A program made the position numbers and the translations under genes. Shown piece after piece: positions 26,898 through 35,839 of a stretch of 64,000 nucleotides of DNA; positions within the stretch are counted from its first letter, which is position 1; the number at the start of each line of letters is the position of its first letter. Under the pieces are notes generated by a model, which was given only the letters and a program-made list of their open reading frames with translations, did no database searches and had not been told where the DNA came from. The stretch covers positions 67,876 to 131,875 of the forward strand of contig JACJYB010000014.1 in assembly GCA_020636355.1 (NCBI GenBank), read 5' to 3'. Source of the DNA: Lewinellaceae bacterium. GTDB taxonomy: Bacteria; Bacteroidota; Bacteroidia; Chitinophagales; Saprospiraceae.

Positions 26898-29747
26898 TTA
26901 AACCCCCTTGTAATCCTCGATAGGAGGGCAGGCACACACCAGATTTCGATCTCCGTAACCATTATTTACCCGGGCGACACTTGGCCAGAATTTGAAATGA
27001 CTGCGCAGATAGGGCACCGGATAGGCGGCCTGTTCTCTGGTATATGGATGCGACCAATGGTCCGAGGTGATCTCCTCCAGCGTATGTGGAGCATTGTGCA
27101 ACACATGATCGGTAGAGTCAGCTCCTCCGCTGGCTATGGCATCGATTTCCTCTTTGATCGATAACATGGCTTCACAGAAGCGATCCAACTCTTCCTTGTC
27201 TTCACTTTCGGTCGGTTCGATCATCAGTGTGCCGGCAACCGGAAACGAAAGGGTTGGTGCATGAAAGCTGTAGTCCATCAATCGCTTGGCAATATCTTCA
27301 GCAGTTATATTCAACGCTTTGAATGGACGCGCATCGATGATCAATTCATGAGCTGCCCGGCCTTTCTCACCGGTATAGACCACGTCGAAGACTCCTTCCA
27401 GCCGCGCTTTGAGATAATTGGCATTAAGAATGGCATATTCGCTGGCTGCTTTCAGACCCCGAAATCCCATCATCCGGATGTATCCGTAAGAAATAACCAG
27501 GATGGACGCGCTTCCCCAGGGTGCAGACGAAACGCTTGCAATGGCCTTGGCTCCACCGATCTGCTGGAATGGATGCCCCGGAAGATAAGGTTTGAGCTTG
27601 TCGTTGACGCAGATCGGGCCCATGCCTGGTCCACCGCCACCATGCGGGATCGCAAAGGTTTTGTGCAGGTTGAGGTGGCATACATCCGCACCAATCCGGG
27701 CCGGATTGGTTAAACCAACCTGGGCATTCATATTGGCCCCATCCATATACACCAGCCCGCCGTGCTCATGAATCAGATTACAGATCTGACGAATATCTTT
27801 TTCAAATACACCATGGGTAGAGGGGTAGGTGACCATCAGCGCACCGAGATGATCTGCATGTTCTTTGCACTTGTTCTGGAGATCATCCAAGTCAATATTC
27901 CCTTTTTCGTCGCAAGCAACAACGACAACGTCCATGCCGGCCATAACGGCGCTGGCAGGATTGGTACCGTGGGCAGACTCCGGAATCAAAGCAATGTTCC
28001 GATGTGGTTCATTCCGGTCCTGATGATAGGCGCGGATGACCAGTAAGCCGGTATATTCTCCCTGAGCTCCTGAATTTGGCTGGAGGGAGCATCCGGTAAA
28101 TCCGGTAATCTCACAGAGGTAGGTCTCCAGTTCGGTAAACAGCTGCCGGTAACCATCCAATTGGTCCGCTGGAGCAAGTGGATGAATGTCGGCGAAAGCC
28201 GGCCAACTCACTGGAAATAACTCGGTGGCAGCATTTAATTTCATCGTACAGGAGCCAAGCGGGATCATACTGTGTACCAGAGACAGGTCTTTGTTTTCCA
28301 GCCGCTTGATGTAGCGCATCAGTTGAGACTCAGAGCGATAATTGTGAAATACCGGATGGGTCATAAAATCCGATGTGCGCCGGTAGGCGAACAGGTTATC
28401 CGGTATTTGTTCCAATTCTTGCATTTCGGTGCCTGTCAGGATTTCCGTCAGTTTAACCACATCCTCATCCGAACAGGTTTCATCAAGTGTTATGCTGATG
28501 AACGCATCGCTGTAGAACAGGTTGTAGCCAGCTGCCAAAGCCCGATTACGGATGGCCAGACGCTGATCCGGTGTTACTTTTATGGTCAGGGTATCAAAAC
28601 AGGATTTGTTGACAACCTCGAGTCCGGCGGCATACAGTTGACCGGCAAGAGCCCAGGTCATTTGGTGAATGGTTGTAGCTATTTGGCGCAATCCTTCGGG
28701 GCCATGGTAAACGCCATACATTCCGGCCATGATGGCCAGTAAAGCCTGGGCGGTACAAATGTTTGAGGTAGCCTTCTCTCTTTTGATGTGCTGTTCCCTG
28801 GTTTGTAAGGCCATTCGTAAGGCCGTTTTCCCTTTTTCATCGATCGAGACGCCGATGATACGACCTGGGATCTGCCGTTTGAAATCCTCTCTGGTTGCAA
28901 AATAGGCAGCATGAGGTCCACCCGCCCCCATGGGAACGCCAAATCGCTGGGTATTGCCGATCACGGCATCGGCTCCCCACTCTCCGGGCGGAACCAATAC
29001 GGCTAAACTCAATAAGTCGGCGGCAACAATGACATAAATATCTTTCTCATGAGCGGCTTGAACCAAATCCCGGTAATCGTGGATATGGCCCTGACTCCCC
29101 GGGTACTGAATCAGAACCGCAAAGGTTTGTTCGTCCAGAGTAGCTTCCTCCCAGGGACCAACTTTTACCGTTATGTTCTGTGGTAACGCGCGGCCCTTAA
29201 CGACCTCGGTAGTGGTTGCGAAAACATCATCAGCTACATAAAGTACGTCCGCTGTTTCACCTTTGGCCCGCCGGTTTTTATGAGCGTGAAACATCAGCAT
29301 GGCCTCTGCCGCCGCAGTCCCTTCGTCCAGCAAGGATGCATTGGCTAATGACATGCCGGTCAGGTCAGTTACCATAGTCTGGAAATTCAGCAGTGCTTCC
29401 AGTCTGCCCTGGGATATCTCCGCCTGGTAAGGGGTGTATTGGGTATACCAGCCGGGGTTCTGGAAAATGTTTCTCAGAATGGGAGAAGGAGTCACGGTAC
29501 CATAAAATCCTTGTCCAATCAGTGATTTTAATACGTTGTTTTTGGCCGCAATGGATTCCAAATGATGCAGATAATTGTATTCCGATAGTGCTGCCGGAAG
29601 TTGAAGCGGACGTTCCAGGCGGATATCCTGAGGGATGGTCTCATCCATTAGTTGATCTAGGGTAGGGACTCCTATTAATTCCAACATAGTGGCCAGGTCA
29701 CGATCGTTAATACCGATATGCCGGGTACGGAAAGGCGCTTGCATCAT
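26898..29747 (-). CDS. gcvP: Glycine dehydrogenase (decarboxylating), P protein of the glycine cleavage system
   Basis: The full-length (949-residue) fused P protein contains both the N-terminal and C-terminal halves that are split in some bacteria. The N-terminus reads FRTRHIGINDRDLATML. The PLP-lysine region is HLNLHKTFAIPHGGGGPGMGP, and LIPESAHGTNPASA and YMDGANMNAQVG are standard. It decarboxylates glycine and passes the aminomethyl group to lipoylated GcvH; gcvH, gcvT and lpd are not in this window, as is common in Bacteroidota where gcvP stands alone. The start has two adjacent ATGs at 29747 and 29744. Confidence 0.97.
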   Translation of the reverse strand: MMQAPFRTRHIGINDRDLATMLELIGVPTLDQLMDETIPQDIRLERPLQLPAALSEYNYLHHLESIAAKNNVLKSLIGQGFYGTVTPSPILRNIFQNPGWYTQYTPYQAEISQGRLEALLNFQTMVTDLTGMSLANASLLDEGTAAAEAMLMFHAHKNRRAKGETADVLYVADDVFATTTEVVKGRALPQNITVKVGPWEEATLDEQTFAVLIQYPGSQGHIHDYRDLVQAAHEKDIYVIVAADLLSLAVLVPPGEWGADAVIGNTQRFGVPMGAGGPHAAYFATREDFKRQIPGRIIGVSIDEKGKTALRMALQTREQHIKREKATSNICTAQALLAIMAGMYGVYHGPEGLRQIATTIHQMTWALAGQLYAAGLEVVNKSCFDTLTIKVTPDQRLAIRNRALAAGYNLFYSDAFISITLDETCSDEDVVKLTEILTGTEMQELEQIPDNLFAYRRTSDFMTHPVFHNYRSESQLMRYIKRLENKDLSLVHSMIPLGSCTMKLNAATELFPVSWPAFADIHPLAPADQLDGYRQLFTELETYLCEITGFTGCSLQPNSGAQGEYTGLLVIRAYHQDRNEPHRNIALIPESAHGTNPASAVMAGMDVVVVACDEKGNIDLDDLQNKCKEHADHLGALMVTYPSTHGVFEKDIRQICNLIHEHGGLVYMDGANMNAQVGLTNPARIGADVCHLNLHKTFAIPHGGGGPGMGPICVNDKLKPYLPGHPFQQIGGAKAIASVSSAPWGSASILVISYGYIRMMGFRGLKAASEYAILNANYLKARLEGVFDVVYTGEKGRAAHELIIDARPFKALNITAEDIAKRLMDYSFHAPTLSFPVAGTLMIEPTESEDKEELDRFCEAMLSIKEEIDAIASGGADSTDHVLHNAPHTLEEITSDHWSHPYTREQAAYPVPYLRSHFKFWPSVARVNNGYGDRNLVCACPPIEDYKGV

Positions 29748-29905
29748 ATTTCAAAGGGACTAAAAAGGTCAAAAAAATAAGATGTAAAATTAACCGAATT
29801 GAGCAGATTAAACCGGTCACATTCGAAAAATGTTCATTGGTGCCTTTCATGATTTAAATCAAGTTGAAAACGGCAGGACAATCTTTCAAATTGACCCTGA
29901 AATCA

Positions 29906-29913
29906 TACATTTG
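29906..29913 (+). promoter_or_regulatory. Candidate -7 promoter element for the FAH-family gene
   Basis: TACATTTG fits TAnnTTTG and lies 17 nt before the ATG at 29931, in the 183-bp region shared with divergent gcvP. No clear TTG box at the expected distance was found. Confidence 0.4.
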
Positions 29914-29930
29914 TGACCAATCGTGCTATT

Positions 29931-30539
29931 ATGAAAATCATCTGTGTTGGGCGTAATTACGTGGATCACGCTAAAGAGCTGAACAATCCGGTTCCTTCGG
30001 AGCCTATGTTGTTCATGAAGCCTTCCACCGCTATCCTCAATAACAATAAGCCATTTTACCATCCGGAATGGAGTGAAAACATCCATTATGAGGCGGAGAT
30101 CGTTTTGAGAATCTGCAAAAATGGCAAATACATTCAGCCGGAATTTGCAGAATCGTACTACGACCAGATCACGCTGGGAATTGATTTTACAGCCCGGGAC
30201 ATTCAGGATCGATGCAAAGCGAAGGGACATCCCTGGGAAGTTGCCAAGGCTTTTGACCATTCGGCAGTCATCGGGCAGTTCATCACGAAAGAGGATGTGG
30301 ATGTACAGAACATTCATTTTTCGCTGGACAAAAATGGAGAACGCGTGCAGACGGGCGAAACGAAGGACATGATCTTTTCCTTCGCCGACTTATTGGTATA
30401 CGCTTCGCAGCGATTCACGCTGCAGGTAGGCGATTTTATTTTTACCGGCACGCCGGCGGGCGTGGGAAAAGTTGTGGTTGGTGACGAGCTTACCGGCCGG
30501 GTTGAAGGGAGTGAACTATTCCGGATTCAGGTAAAATGA
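29931..30539 (+). CDS. Fumarylacetoacetate hydrolase (FAH) family protein
   Basis: The 202-residue protein is a single-domain FAH fold. It starts MKIICVGRNYVDHAKEL and contains the metal-binding carboxylates in IHYEAEIVLRICKNGKYI (E-x-E) and YDQITLGIDFTARDIQ, with a C-terminal FTGTPAGVGKV. Relatives include acylpyruvate hydrolases and oxaloacetate decarboxylase-like FAHD1; all bind Mg or Mn and act on 2-oxo acid substrates. The reaction here is uncertain among these. The ATG at 29931 is preferred to an upstream GTG at 29913. It is divergent from gcvP and upstream of metK, with its own likely terminator. Confidence 0.88.
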   Translation: MKIICVGRNYVDHAKELNNPVPSEPMLFMKPSTAILNNNKPFYHPEWSENIHYEAEIVLRICKNGKYIQPEFAESYYDQITLGIDFTARDIQDRCKAKGHPWEVAKAFDHSAVIGQFITKEDVDVQNIHFSLDKNGERVQTGETKDMIFSFADLLVYASQRFTLQVGDFIFTGTPAGVGKVVVGDELTGRVEGSELFRIQVK

Positions 30540-30560
30540 GTAATTGAGGGAGGGGCCTGG

Positions 30561-30579
30561 ATCAGCGGGGCTGATTTTT
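30561..30579 (+). terminator. Possible weak terminator after the FAH-family gene
   Basis: ATCAGC (30561-30566) pairs with GCTGAT (30570-30575) around GGG, followed by a short T run to 30579. It is small but lies 20 nt after the stop codon. Confidence 0.45.
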
Positions 30580-30671
30580 GGGGATCACCTACCGATACTT
30601 CCTACCGATCTTTCAAAAATGATGCGTATTTCGTAATTAATCTGAAATCTGAATACTAATCAAGTAATTTC

Positions 30672-30679
30672 TATTTTTG
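30672..30679 (+). promoter_or_regulatory. Candidate -7 promoter element for metK
   Basis: TATTTTTG matches TAnnTTTG and lies 34 nt upstream of the metK ATG in an AT-rich leader. I saw no SAM riboswitch core in the 173-bp gap. Confidence 0.45.
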
Positions 30680-30712
30680 CGCAACGTTTTAATCAAATCG
30701 TAAAATTTTAAT

Positions 30713-31963
30713 ATGTATTTGTTTACCTCCGAATCGGTATCTGAAGGGCACCCGGATAAAGTTGCAGATCAAATATCTGATGCCATATTGGATGCCTTTC
30801 TCAGCCAGGATCCCAAGTCGAAAGTTGCCTGTGAGACGTTGGTTACCACAGGGCTGGCCGTGGTTTCCGGCGAGGTACGATCATCGGCTTATGTTGATAT
30901 TCAGAGTGTGGTCCGTGAGACCATTCAGAAGATTGGCTACACCAAATCCGAATACAAATTTGATGCGGATGCTTGTGGGGTGGTTTCGGCCATACACGAA
31001 CAATCTCCTGATATTGCAATGGGAGTAGACGTCGGTAAGGATGCTATGAATATTGGGGCTGGCGATCAGGGTATGATGTTTGGCTATGCCACCAATGAAA
31101 CCTCTAATTACATGCCTTTACCCCTCGAGCTCAGCCATATGATGCTTCGGGAATTGGCGGCCATCCGCAAAGCCGGCAAGGAAATGACGTATCTGCGTCC
31201 TGATTCCAAGGCACAGGTCACCCTGGCTTATGAGGAAGGGACGAATAAGCCGTTGCATATAGATACCATCGTTGTTTCCACCCAGCATGACGACTTTGCT
31301 GCGGAAGCCAAGATGCTTAAAGCGATTAAGAAGGACGTGCAGGAAATCCTTATCCCACGGGTTATCAAGAAGTTAGGTGCAAAAAATAAGAGTCTGTTCG
31401 ATTACAAATATAAATTGCACGTGAATCCCACTGGTAAATTTGTGATCGGAGGACCCCATGGCGATACCGGACTGACCGGACGTAAGATTATCGTGGATAC
31501 CTATGGCGGCAAAGGTGCTCACGGGGGAGGCGCTTTCTCGGGTAAAGATTCGACCAAAGTCGACCGCTCTGCAGCTTATGCGATGCGTCACCTGGCAAAA
31601 AATATGGTCGCAGCGGGCCTTGCTGATCAGTGTTTGGTGCAAGTGGCCTATGCCATCGGCGTAGCCGAGCCGGTAGGATTATTTGTGGATACCTACGGTA
31701 CAAGTAAAATTAAAATATCTGATGGCGAGATAGCGCAAAAATTACTGAAGTTGGTAGATTTGCGTCCGGCAGCTATCATCAAACGATTTGGCCTGCAAAA
31801 CCCAATTTTCTTTGAGACAGCCGCATATGGCCATATGGGGCGCAAACCTGGTACCAAGGAAGTTATGTTAGGGATAAACGGGCAGGCAAAGAAAACCAAG
31901 GTAGAAACATTTACCTGGGAAAAATTGGACCTGGTGGATACGCTGAAAGAAGCCTTTCATTAG
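30713..31963 (+). CDS. metK: S-adenosylmethionine synthetase
   Basis: It makes SAM from methionine and ATP in the cytoplasm. The N-terminal [22 protein letters not shown] carries the ATP/Mg site, [15 protein letters not shown] is the central P-loop-like signature, and [25 protein letters not shown] is the C-terminal glycine-rich signature. At 416 residues the enzyme is complete. It is followed by a strong terminator and then by a SET-domain gene, whose product would be a SAM consumer. The start ATG at 30713 leaves the canonical short N-terminus ([16 protein letters not shown]). Confidence 0.97.
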   Translation: MYLFTSESVSEGHPDKVADQISDAILDAFLSQDPKSKVACETLVTTGLAVVSGEVRSSAYVDIQSVVRETIQKIGYTKSEYKFDADACGVVSAIHEQSPDIAMGVDVGKDAMNIGAGDQGMMFGYATNETSNYMPLPLELSHMMLRELAAIRKAGKEMTYLRPDSKAQVTLAYEEGTNKPLHIDTIVVSTQHDDFAAEAKMLKAIKKDVQEILIPRVIKKLGAKNKSLFDYKYKLHVNPTGKFVIGGPHGDTGLTGRKIIVDTYGGKGAHGGGAFSGKDSTKVDRSAAYAMRHLAKNMVAAGLADQCLVQVAYAIGVAEPVGLFVDTYGTSKIKISDGEIAQKLLKLVDLRPAAIIKRFGLQNPIFFETAAYGHMGRKPGTKEVMLGINGQAKKTKVETFTWEKLDLVDTLKEAFH

Positions 31964-32012
31964 CTGCCATGATCAGACGACATTCCTTACTTTAGTTAGT
32001 AACATTCGATAC

Positions 32013-32046
32013 AATGACATTTCTTCACGAAATGTCATTTTTTTTT
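32013..32046 (+). terminator. Strong terminator after metK
   Basis: An 11-bp perfect stem, AATGACATTTC (32013-32023) with GAAATGTCATT (32029-32039), and a 5-nt loop run into nine T residues (32038-32046). Confidence 0.88.
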
Positions 32047-32100
32047 GTAACCCATGGCGTATTTACAGTCTTTCGTAATGCATTTTAATTCGGTTATCAA

Positions 32101-32733
32101 ATGATTCATCCGCATACTGAGATTCGATACATCAATGACCTCAAAGGCTACGGTGTGGTAGCCAAGCAAATGATCCCAAAGGGGACCGTAACCTGGGTGC
32201 TTGACGAGTTGGACCGGGAGTTTTCTCCCGAGGACATCCAGCAAATGGAACCGATCTACCAGCAGATCCTGGATACCTACTCTTTTCGCAACAGCGCGGG
32301 CAATCATGTTTTGTGCTGGGACCATGGCCGGTATGTCAATCATAGCTTCAACTCAAACTGTCTGACCACGGCCTATGATTTCGAAATTGCCATACGGGAT
32401 ATCTATCCGGGTGAGGAATTGACCGATGACTATGGCTATCTCAATATCGGTGCTCCCTTCCGGGCGTTGGATGAGGGTACCAAACGCAAGACGGTCTATC
32501 CGGACGATCTCAAGCGCTATTACAAAGTATGGGACCGCAAACTATGGCCTGCGTTCAAGCGCATTGGTAAAGTTAGTCAGCCGCTCCGTCACCTTATCCG
32601 GGATACCAGGTGGGAACATTTTCTGGATGTATCTGCCGGAAGACAGCCCATGGAGTCTATATTAGCATGTTATTATCCGGGTTCTGAAGAAGGGGCCTTG
32701 ACTATTTTGGAAAATGGTCGTATGATGAAGTAA
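32101..32733 (+). CDS. SET-domain protein (putative lysine methyltransferase)
   Basis: The 210-residue protein has a SET core at about residues 5-135. It begins with KGYGVVAKQMIPKGTVTW and ends with GRYVNHSFNSNCLTTAYDFEIA (the NHS pseudoknot motif), IYPGEELTDDYGYLN. These contain the expected SAM-binding asparagine-histidine and the catalytic-type tyrosine. The C-terminal 75 residues are not a recognisable post-SET zinc site, since the CxCxxxxC motif is missing. The target is unknown; bacterial SET proteins may methylate ribosomal or DNA-associated proteins. It directly follows metK but is separated by a strong terminator, so it is not strictly co-transcribed. A lipoprotein gene follows 29 bp later on the same strand. 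Confidence 0.85.
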   Translation: MIHPHTEIRYINDLKGYGVVAKQMIPKGTVTWVLDELDREFSPEDIQQMEPIYQQILDTYSFRNSAGNHVLCWDHGRYVNHSFNSNCLTTAYDFEIAIRDIYPGEELTDDYGYLNIGAPFRALDEGTKRKTVYPDDLKRYYKVWDRKLWPAFKRIGKVSQPLRHLIRDTRWEHFLDVSAGRQPMESILACYYPGSEEGALTILENGRMMK

Positions 32734-32762
32734 TAGAATTTAGACCATAAACTGCCATTGTT

Positions 32763-33392
32763 ATGAAAAATTACCTTAAGGTTGGATTTATCCTGGCGGC
32801 CTTCGCCGTGCTTTCAGGATGTGCAACTATTTATTATTCCAAGGATGCCTACACCCTGGCCCGGCGGGATAAGAACATTGCTATTTTACCTCCGGTGGTG
32901 TCCATCGCTGCGACCAAAAAAGTCGATGGCGAAGCATTGCGGGAACAACAGAAAACCGAATCCGTCAATTTTCAAAGAGAGATGTATAATTGGTTTTTAA
33001 GACGGAAAATGCAAAACACATTTGATGTGGAGATCCAGGATGTAGCCACCACCAATGCGCGGCTGAACAAATCCTCTGAATACCTGGATGGAACATTGAC
33101 GCCGGATCAAATTTGTTCCTTGCTGGATGTGGATGCGGTCGTAACCTCAAATTTTTCCCTGAGCAAACCGATGTCTGAGGGTGGTGCGATTGCATTGGGG
33201 GTACTGGTCGGTGTATGGGGGAATACCAATCAAACAGTAGCGACATTGGAACTGCACGATCGGCAAACGAAGAAGCTGTTTTGGAGCTACCACCACAATA
33301 TCTCCGGTTCAGTAGGGAGCACCCCAGCTAAGTTGGTGGACAATCTGATGCGCCAGGCCAGTAAAAAAATGCCTTATTGGTCGCGCAAGTGA
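32763..33392 (+). CDS. Lipoprotein resembling the GNA1162/DUF799 family
   Basis: A signal peptide with lipobox AVLSGCATIYY (Cys20) places it in the envelope. The mature part begins with KNIAILPPVVSI, like CsgG/GNA1162-type lipoproteins where a conserved strand follows the lipid anchor. It ends with the strand pair TVATLELHDRQTKKLFWSYHHNISG and a final helix. GNA1162-like proteins often form periplasmic assemblies with an outer-membrane partner; that is inferred from family shape only. The gene follows the SET-domain gene by 29 bp and may be co-transcribed. It is tail-to-tail with trpS. Confidence 0.7.
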   Translation: MKNYLKVGFILAAFAVLSGCATIYYSKDAYTLARRDKNIAILPPVVSIAATKKVDGEALREQQKTESVNFQREMYNWFLRRKMQNTFDVEIQDVATTNARLNKSSEYLDGTLTPDQICSLLDVDAVVTSNFSLSKPMSEGGAIALGVLVGVWGNTNQTVATLELHDRQTKKLFWSYHHNISGSVGSTPAKLVDNLMRQASKKMPYWSRK

Positions 33393-33398
33393 CCGCAA

Positions 33399-34400
33399 TC
33401 AGATCAATCCGGAGAGCTCGCGAACTTCTTTTAAGGTTTTCTGAGCCCGTTCACGAATTTTTGCTGACGACTGCTTGATCTGTTCCTTTACAGCACGTTT
33501 GTCTGCATTCAAAATCAAAAGCTTTTGACGGAACGGTTCGGTCATCTCGATGATGGCATTGGCCACCTCCTCTTTAAGCTTGCCATAACCCAGTGTGCCG
33601 GACTGGTACAGATGCATCAGGTTGGCGTACGTTTCGGTATACCCGGAAGCTTTTAATAAGGAAAACAGATTTTCAACACCAGGGCTCATATCCGGATAGC
33701 TGACATCGCCCGAATCGGTTACCGCACTCATTATCTGTTTGCGTATCCGGTTCGGATCGGCAAACACATCGATGTTGTGTTTTTCGCCTAAGGACGCGCT
33801 CATTTTTCTCGTTGGATCGGCTGTGGACATCACTTTCGGAATCTCCGTGTACAGCGGTTCCGGTAGCGGGAAATATTCTTTCTTTACCACATGATTGAAC
33901 CGGGTGGCAATATTACGGGTCAGCTCCAGATGTTGTTCCTGGTCTTTGCCAACAGGAACATAACGGGCGTGATAAATGATGATATCGGCCGCCTGCAGGA
34001 CCGGATAGGTAAACAGGCCGGTGGAGATGAAGGCATCCTTATTGGACTCTGAAATTTGCAGACTTTTATCTTTAAACTGAGTCATACGGGTAAGTTCACC
34101 ATAAGAAGTCATGCAGCTCAGAATCCAGGCGAGTTCGGTGTGTTCGGGCACCAGGGAATGGATGAAAATGTTGTTGACATCCAGTCCGCACGCCATCAGC
34201 CGGAACGCGACATCCCAGGTCAGCGTACGCAATTTCTGCGGGTCAAAAGGCGTGGTCATGCCGTGATAATTAACCACACCATAGATGCAATCGTATTTTT
34301 CCTGGAGAGCTACCCAGTTTTGAATGGCTCCGAAATACCGGCCAAGATGGACATTGCCCGTAGGTTGGATGCAGGAGAGTACTTGTTCTTTGCCTTCCAT
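33399..34400 (-). CDS. trpS: Tryptophanyl-tRNA synthetase
   Basis: A class Ic aminoacyl-tRNA synthetase of 333 residues. The HIGH-equivalent is PTGNVHLGRYFGAIQNW near the N-terminus and the KMSKS-equivalent is DPTRKMSASLGEK. It charges tRNA-Trp in the cytoplasm. It contains LYQSGTLGYGKLKEEVANAI in the C-terminal helical region, as expected. Its ATG lies five bases after the ridA stop, so the two are likely co-transcribed on the minus strand. It is one of the housekeeping anchors that argue this is chromosomal DNA. Confidence 0.96.
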   Translation of the reverse strand: MEGKEQVLSCIQPTGNVHLGRYFGAIQNWVALQEKYDCIYGVVNYHGMTTPFDPQKLRTLTWDVAFRLMACGLDVNNIFIHSLVPEHTELAWILSCMTSYGELTRMTQFKDKSLQISESNKDAFISTGLFTYPVLQAADIIIYHARYVPVGKDQEQHLELTRNIATRFNHVVKKEYFPLPEPLYTEIPKVMSTADPTRKMSASLGEKHNIDVFADPNRIRKQIMSAVTDSGDVSYPDMSPGVENLFSLLKASGYTETYANLMHLYQSGTLGYGKLKEEVANAIIEMTEPFRQKLLILNADKRAVKEQIKQSSAKIRERAQKTLKEVRELSGLI

Positions 34401-34405
34401 GTGTG

Positions 34406-34798
34406 TTAGGATGCTTTTTTTGCAGCTATGGCAGATATCTCAATGTTGACAAATTTTGGCAAAGCACTTACCTGGACCAATTCTCTTGCCGGGGCAGTGT
34501 CTTCTCCAAAATATTCTGCGTAAACGGCGTTTATCCGGCCAAAAAGGTGCATGTCTTTCACAAACACAGAACATTTGAGGACATCCGGATAGTCCATGCC
34601 TGCTGCATTCAAAATGGCACCGATGTTCTTTAATACCTGATGGGTTTCTTCTTCGATGGTGCCTTCCAGAATGGTGTTATTTTCCGGGATGATGGCAATC
34701 TGACCGGAGATAAACAGGAGATCACCCCACTGGGTTGCCTGATTGTAAGGGCCTACCGGGGCGGGGGCTGATTCGGTTTTGATAATTTTCTTCGCCAT
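34406..34798 (-). CDS. RidA-family enamine/imine deaminase
   Basis: The 130-residue protein is a YjgF/RidA trimer-type enzyme that hydrolyses reactive 2-aminoacrylate and related imines. Hallmarks are APAPVGPYNQATQWGDLLFISGQIAI and the C-terminal PARELVQVSALPKFVNIEISAIA, with the active-site Arg in the penultimate segment. The ATG at 34798 matches the family start; a TTG two codons earlier (34804) is possible. It precedes trpS by five bases. The upstream region contains the rpmF terminator, so it has its own promoter downstream of that element. Confidence 0.92.
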   Translation of the reverse strand: MAKKIIKTESAPAPVGPYNQATQWGDLLFISGQIAIIPENNTILEGTIEEETHQVLKNIGAILNAAGMDYPDVLKCSVFVKDMHLFGRINAVYAEYFGEDTAPARELVQVSALPKFVNIEISAIAAKKAS

Positions 34799-34814
34799 GA
34801 TCAATGAGTTAAAT

Positions 34815-34864
34815 AAAAAAGCTGTCTGACATACTCCAGAACCAGCAGGACGTCAGACAGCTTT
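34815..34864 (-). terminator. Terminator of the DUF177-rpmF operon
   Basis: A 13-bp stem, AAAGCTGTCTGAC (34818-34830) with GTCAGACAGCTTT (34852-34864), and a 21-nt loop. On the minus strand it is followed by a T run and lies 31 nt after the rpmF stop. Confidence 0.85.
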
Positions 34865-34895
34865 CTTGCTGAATATTCTAAATGCTATTATTCGA

Positions 34896-35093
34896 TTATT
34901 CTTCGAGGGCTTCTTCCGCTTTAATCACTAACTGGCCTTTGTAGTACATATTGCCTTCATGCCAGTAAGCACGGTGCCACAGGTGGGGTTCGCCGGTTGT
35001 CGGGCAAATTGCCACATTGGGAGTGGAAAGTTTCTTATGGGTGCGGCGCTTGTGTTTTCTGGCTTTCGATACGCGCGACTTAGGATGTGCCAT
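34896..35093 (-). CDS. rpmF: Ribosomal protein L32
   Basis: The 65-residue basic protein begins MAHPKSRVSKARKHKRRTHKK, the standard L32 start. The zinc ribbon found in many L32 proteins is degraded: only one Cys remains (VAICPTTGEPH) and the later CxxC reads YWHEGN, the zinc-free form seen in flavobacteria-like lineages. It is a component of the large ribosomal subunit. It lies two bases downstream of the DUF177 gene, the conserved yceD-rpmF arrangement. It is followed by a strong terminator. Confidence 0.95.
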   Translation of the reverse strand: MAHPKSRVSKARKHKRRTHKKLSTPNVAICPTTGEPHLWHRAYWHEGNMYYKGQLVIKAEEALEE

Positions 35094-35095
35094 GA

Positions 35096-35641
35096 TTAAT
35101 TATTTTGATCGTAATTTAACTTTTTTAATACTTCCCAAACGGAATCATTACCGGTCTCGTCCGGCTCCTCTTTTGGTTCTTCCCTGGATGCTTGTAGGAT
35201 GTTCAGGATTTCGATATTGCATTTTGCTTCCGGGTCCTCTTCACAGGCATAAACTTTTGTCATCGGTATGCCCAAACAAGTGGCTTCGTAAAGCATATCG
35301 GCAATATTGAGAACCGGTGTTTTTGGCTGAAGATAAATGACGTCACCGTCATCCCTTGCTTCTTCGCTATAACGGAAAAAATAAGTTTGCTCAAAAGAAA
35401 CCGGCAATTGGATGGGCTCCAGACAGCGGTCACAAGTCGCAGCCATCTTCCCTTCAATAGCACAGTCCATAACCATGGCATCACTGTTTTTTTCAAGTGT
35501 AACCACCGCATGGAATCTTCCTTTTCCCACAGGAGACTGCTCATAACCTTCGAAAAATCGTTCGCCCAGTTCAAACTGGAAATGGTGAATACCATTGCGT
35601 AACCCGGAGATAGGAAGGTCAAACATCGATTTTGCATCCAT
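35096..35641 (-). CDS. DUF177 (YceD-like) 23S rRNA-accumulation protein
   Basis: The 181-residue protein has the DUF177 core: the CDRCLEPIQLPVSFEQTYFFRY segment with a CxxC and a later CEEDPEAKCNIEIL. YceD-family proteins are linked to 23S rRNA accumulation and often precede rpmF, as here with a two-base gap. It is cytoplasmic. A TAnnTTTG promoter element is visible on the minus strand just upstream (35667-35674), consistent with an rRNA/ribosome operon starting at this gene. The start ATG at 35641 is unambiguous. Confidence 0.85.
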   Translation of the reverse strand: MDAKSMFDLPISGLRNGIHHFQFELGERFFEGYEQSPVGKGRFHAVVTLEKNSDAMVMDCAIEGKMAATCDRCLEPIQLPVSFEQTYFFRYSEEARDDGDVIYLQPKTPVLNIADMLYEATCLGIPMTKVYACEEDPEAKCNIEILNILQASREEPKEEPDETGNDSVWEVLKKLNYDQNN

Positions 35642-35666
35642 GACAAAGAACTAGCAAAAGAGTTTG

Positions 35667-35674
35667 CAAAGGTA
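35667..35674 (-). promoter_or_regulatory. Candidate -7 promoter element for the DUF177-rpmF operon
   Basis: CAAAGGTA on the plus strand is TACCTTTG on the minus strand, a TAnnTTTG match about 26 nt upstream of the DUF177 start. Confidence 0.5.
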
Positions 35675-35839
35675 ATGCTTTATTTTAAATCGGCACGAAC
35701 TTTTTTCATCCGTAAATCTGAGCCTTTTAGGCCGGCTAGATATTTTACCTGGATGAAAGTAATTGGTTCAATTTCAGTCGTTTAAATTCATTAGTACAGC
35801 GTATTTCCGGGAAACGGAATACTTGAGTATGCAACCAAA

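Noticed and set aside
30540..30712. SAM riboswitch in front of metK
   Set aside because: I looked for one but saw no SAM-I, SAM-II or SAM-III/SMK core; only a small hairpin and a -7-like element are present.
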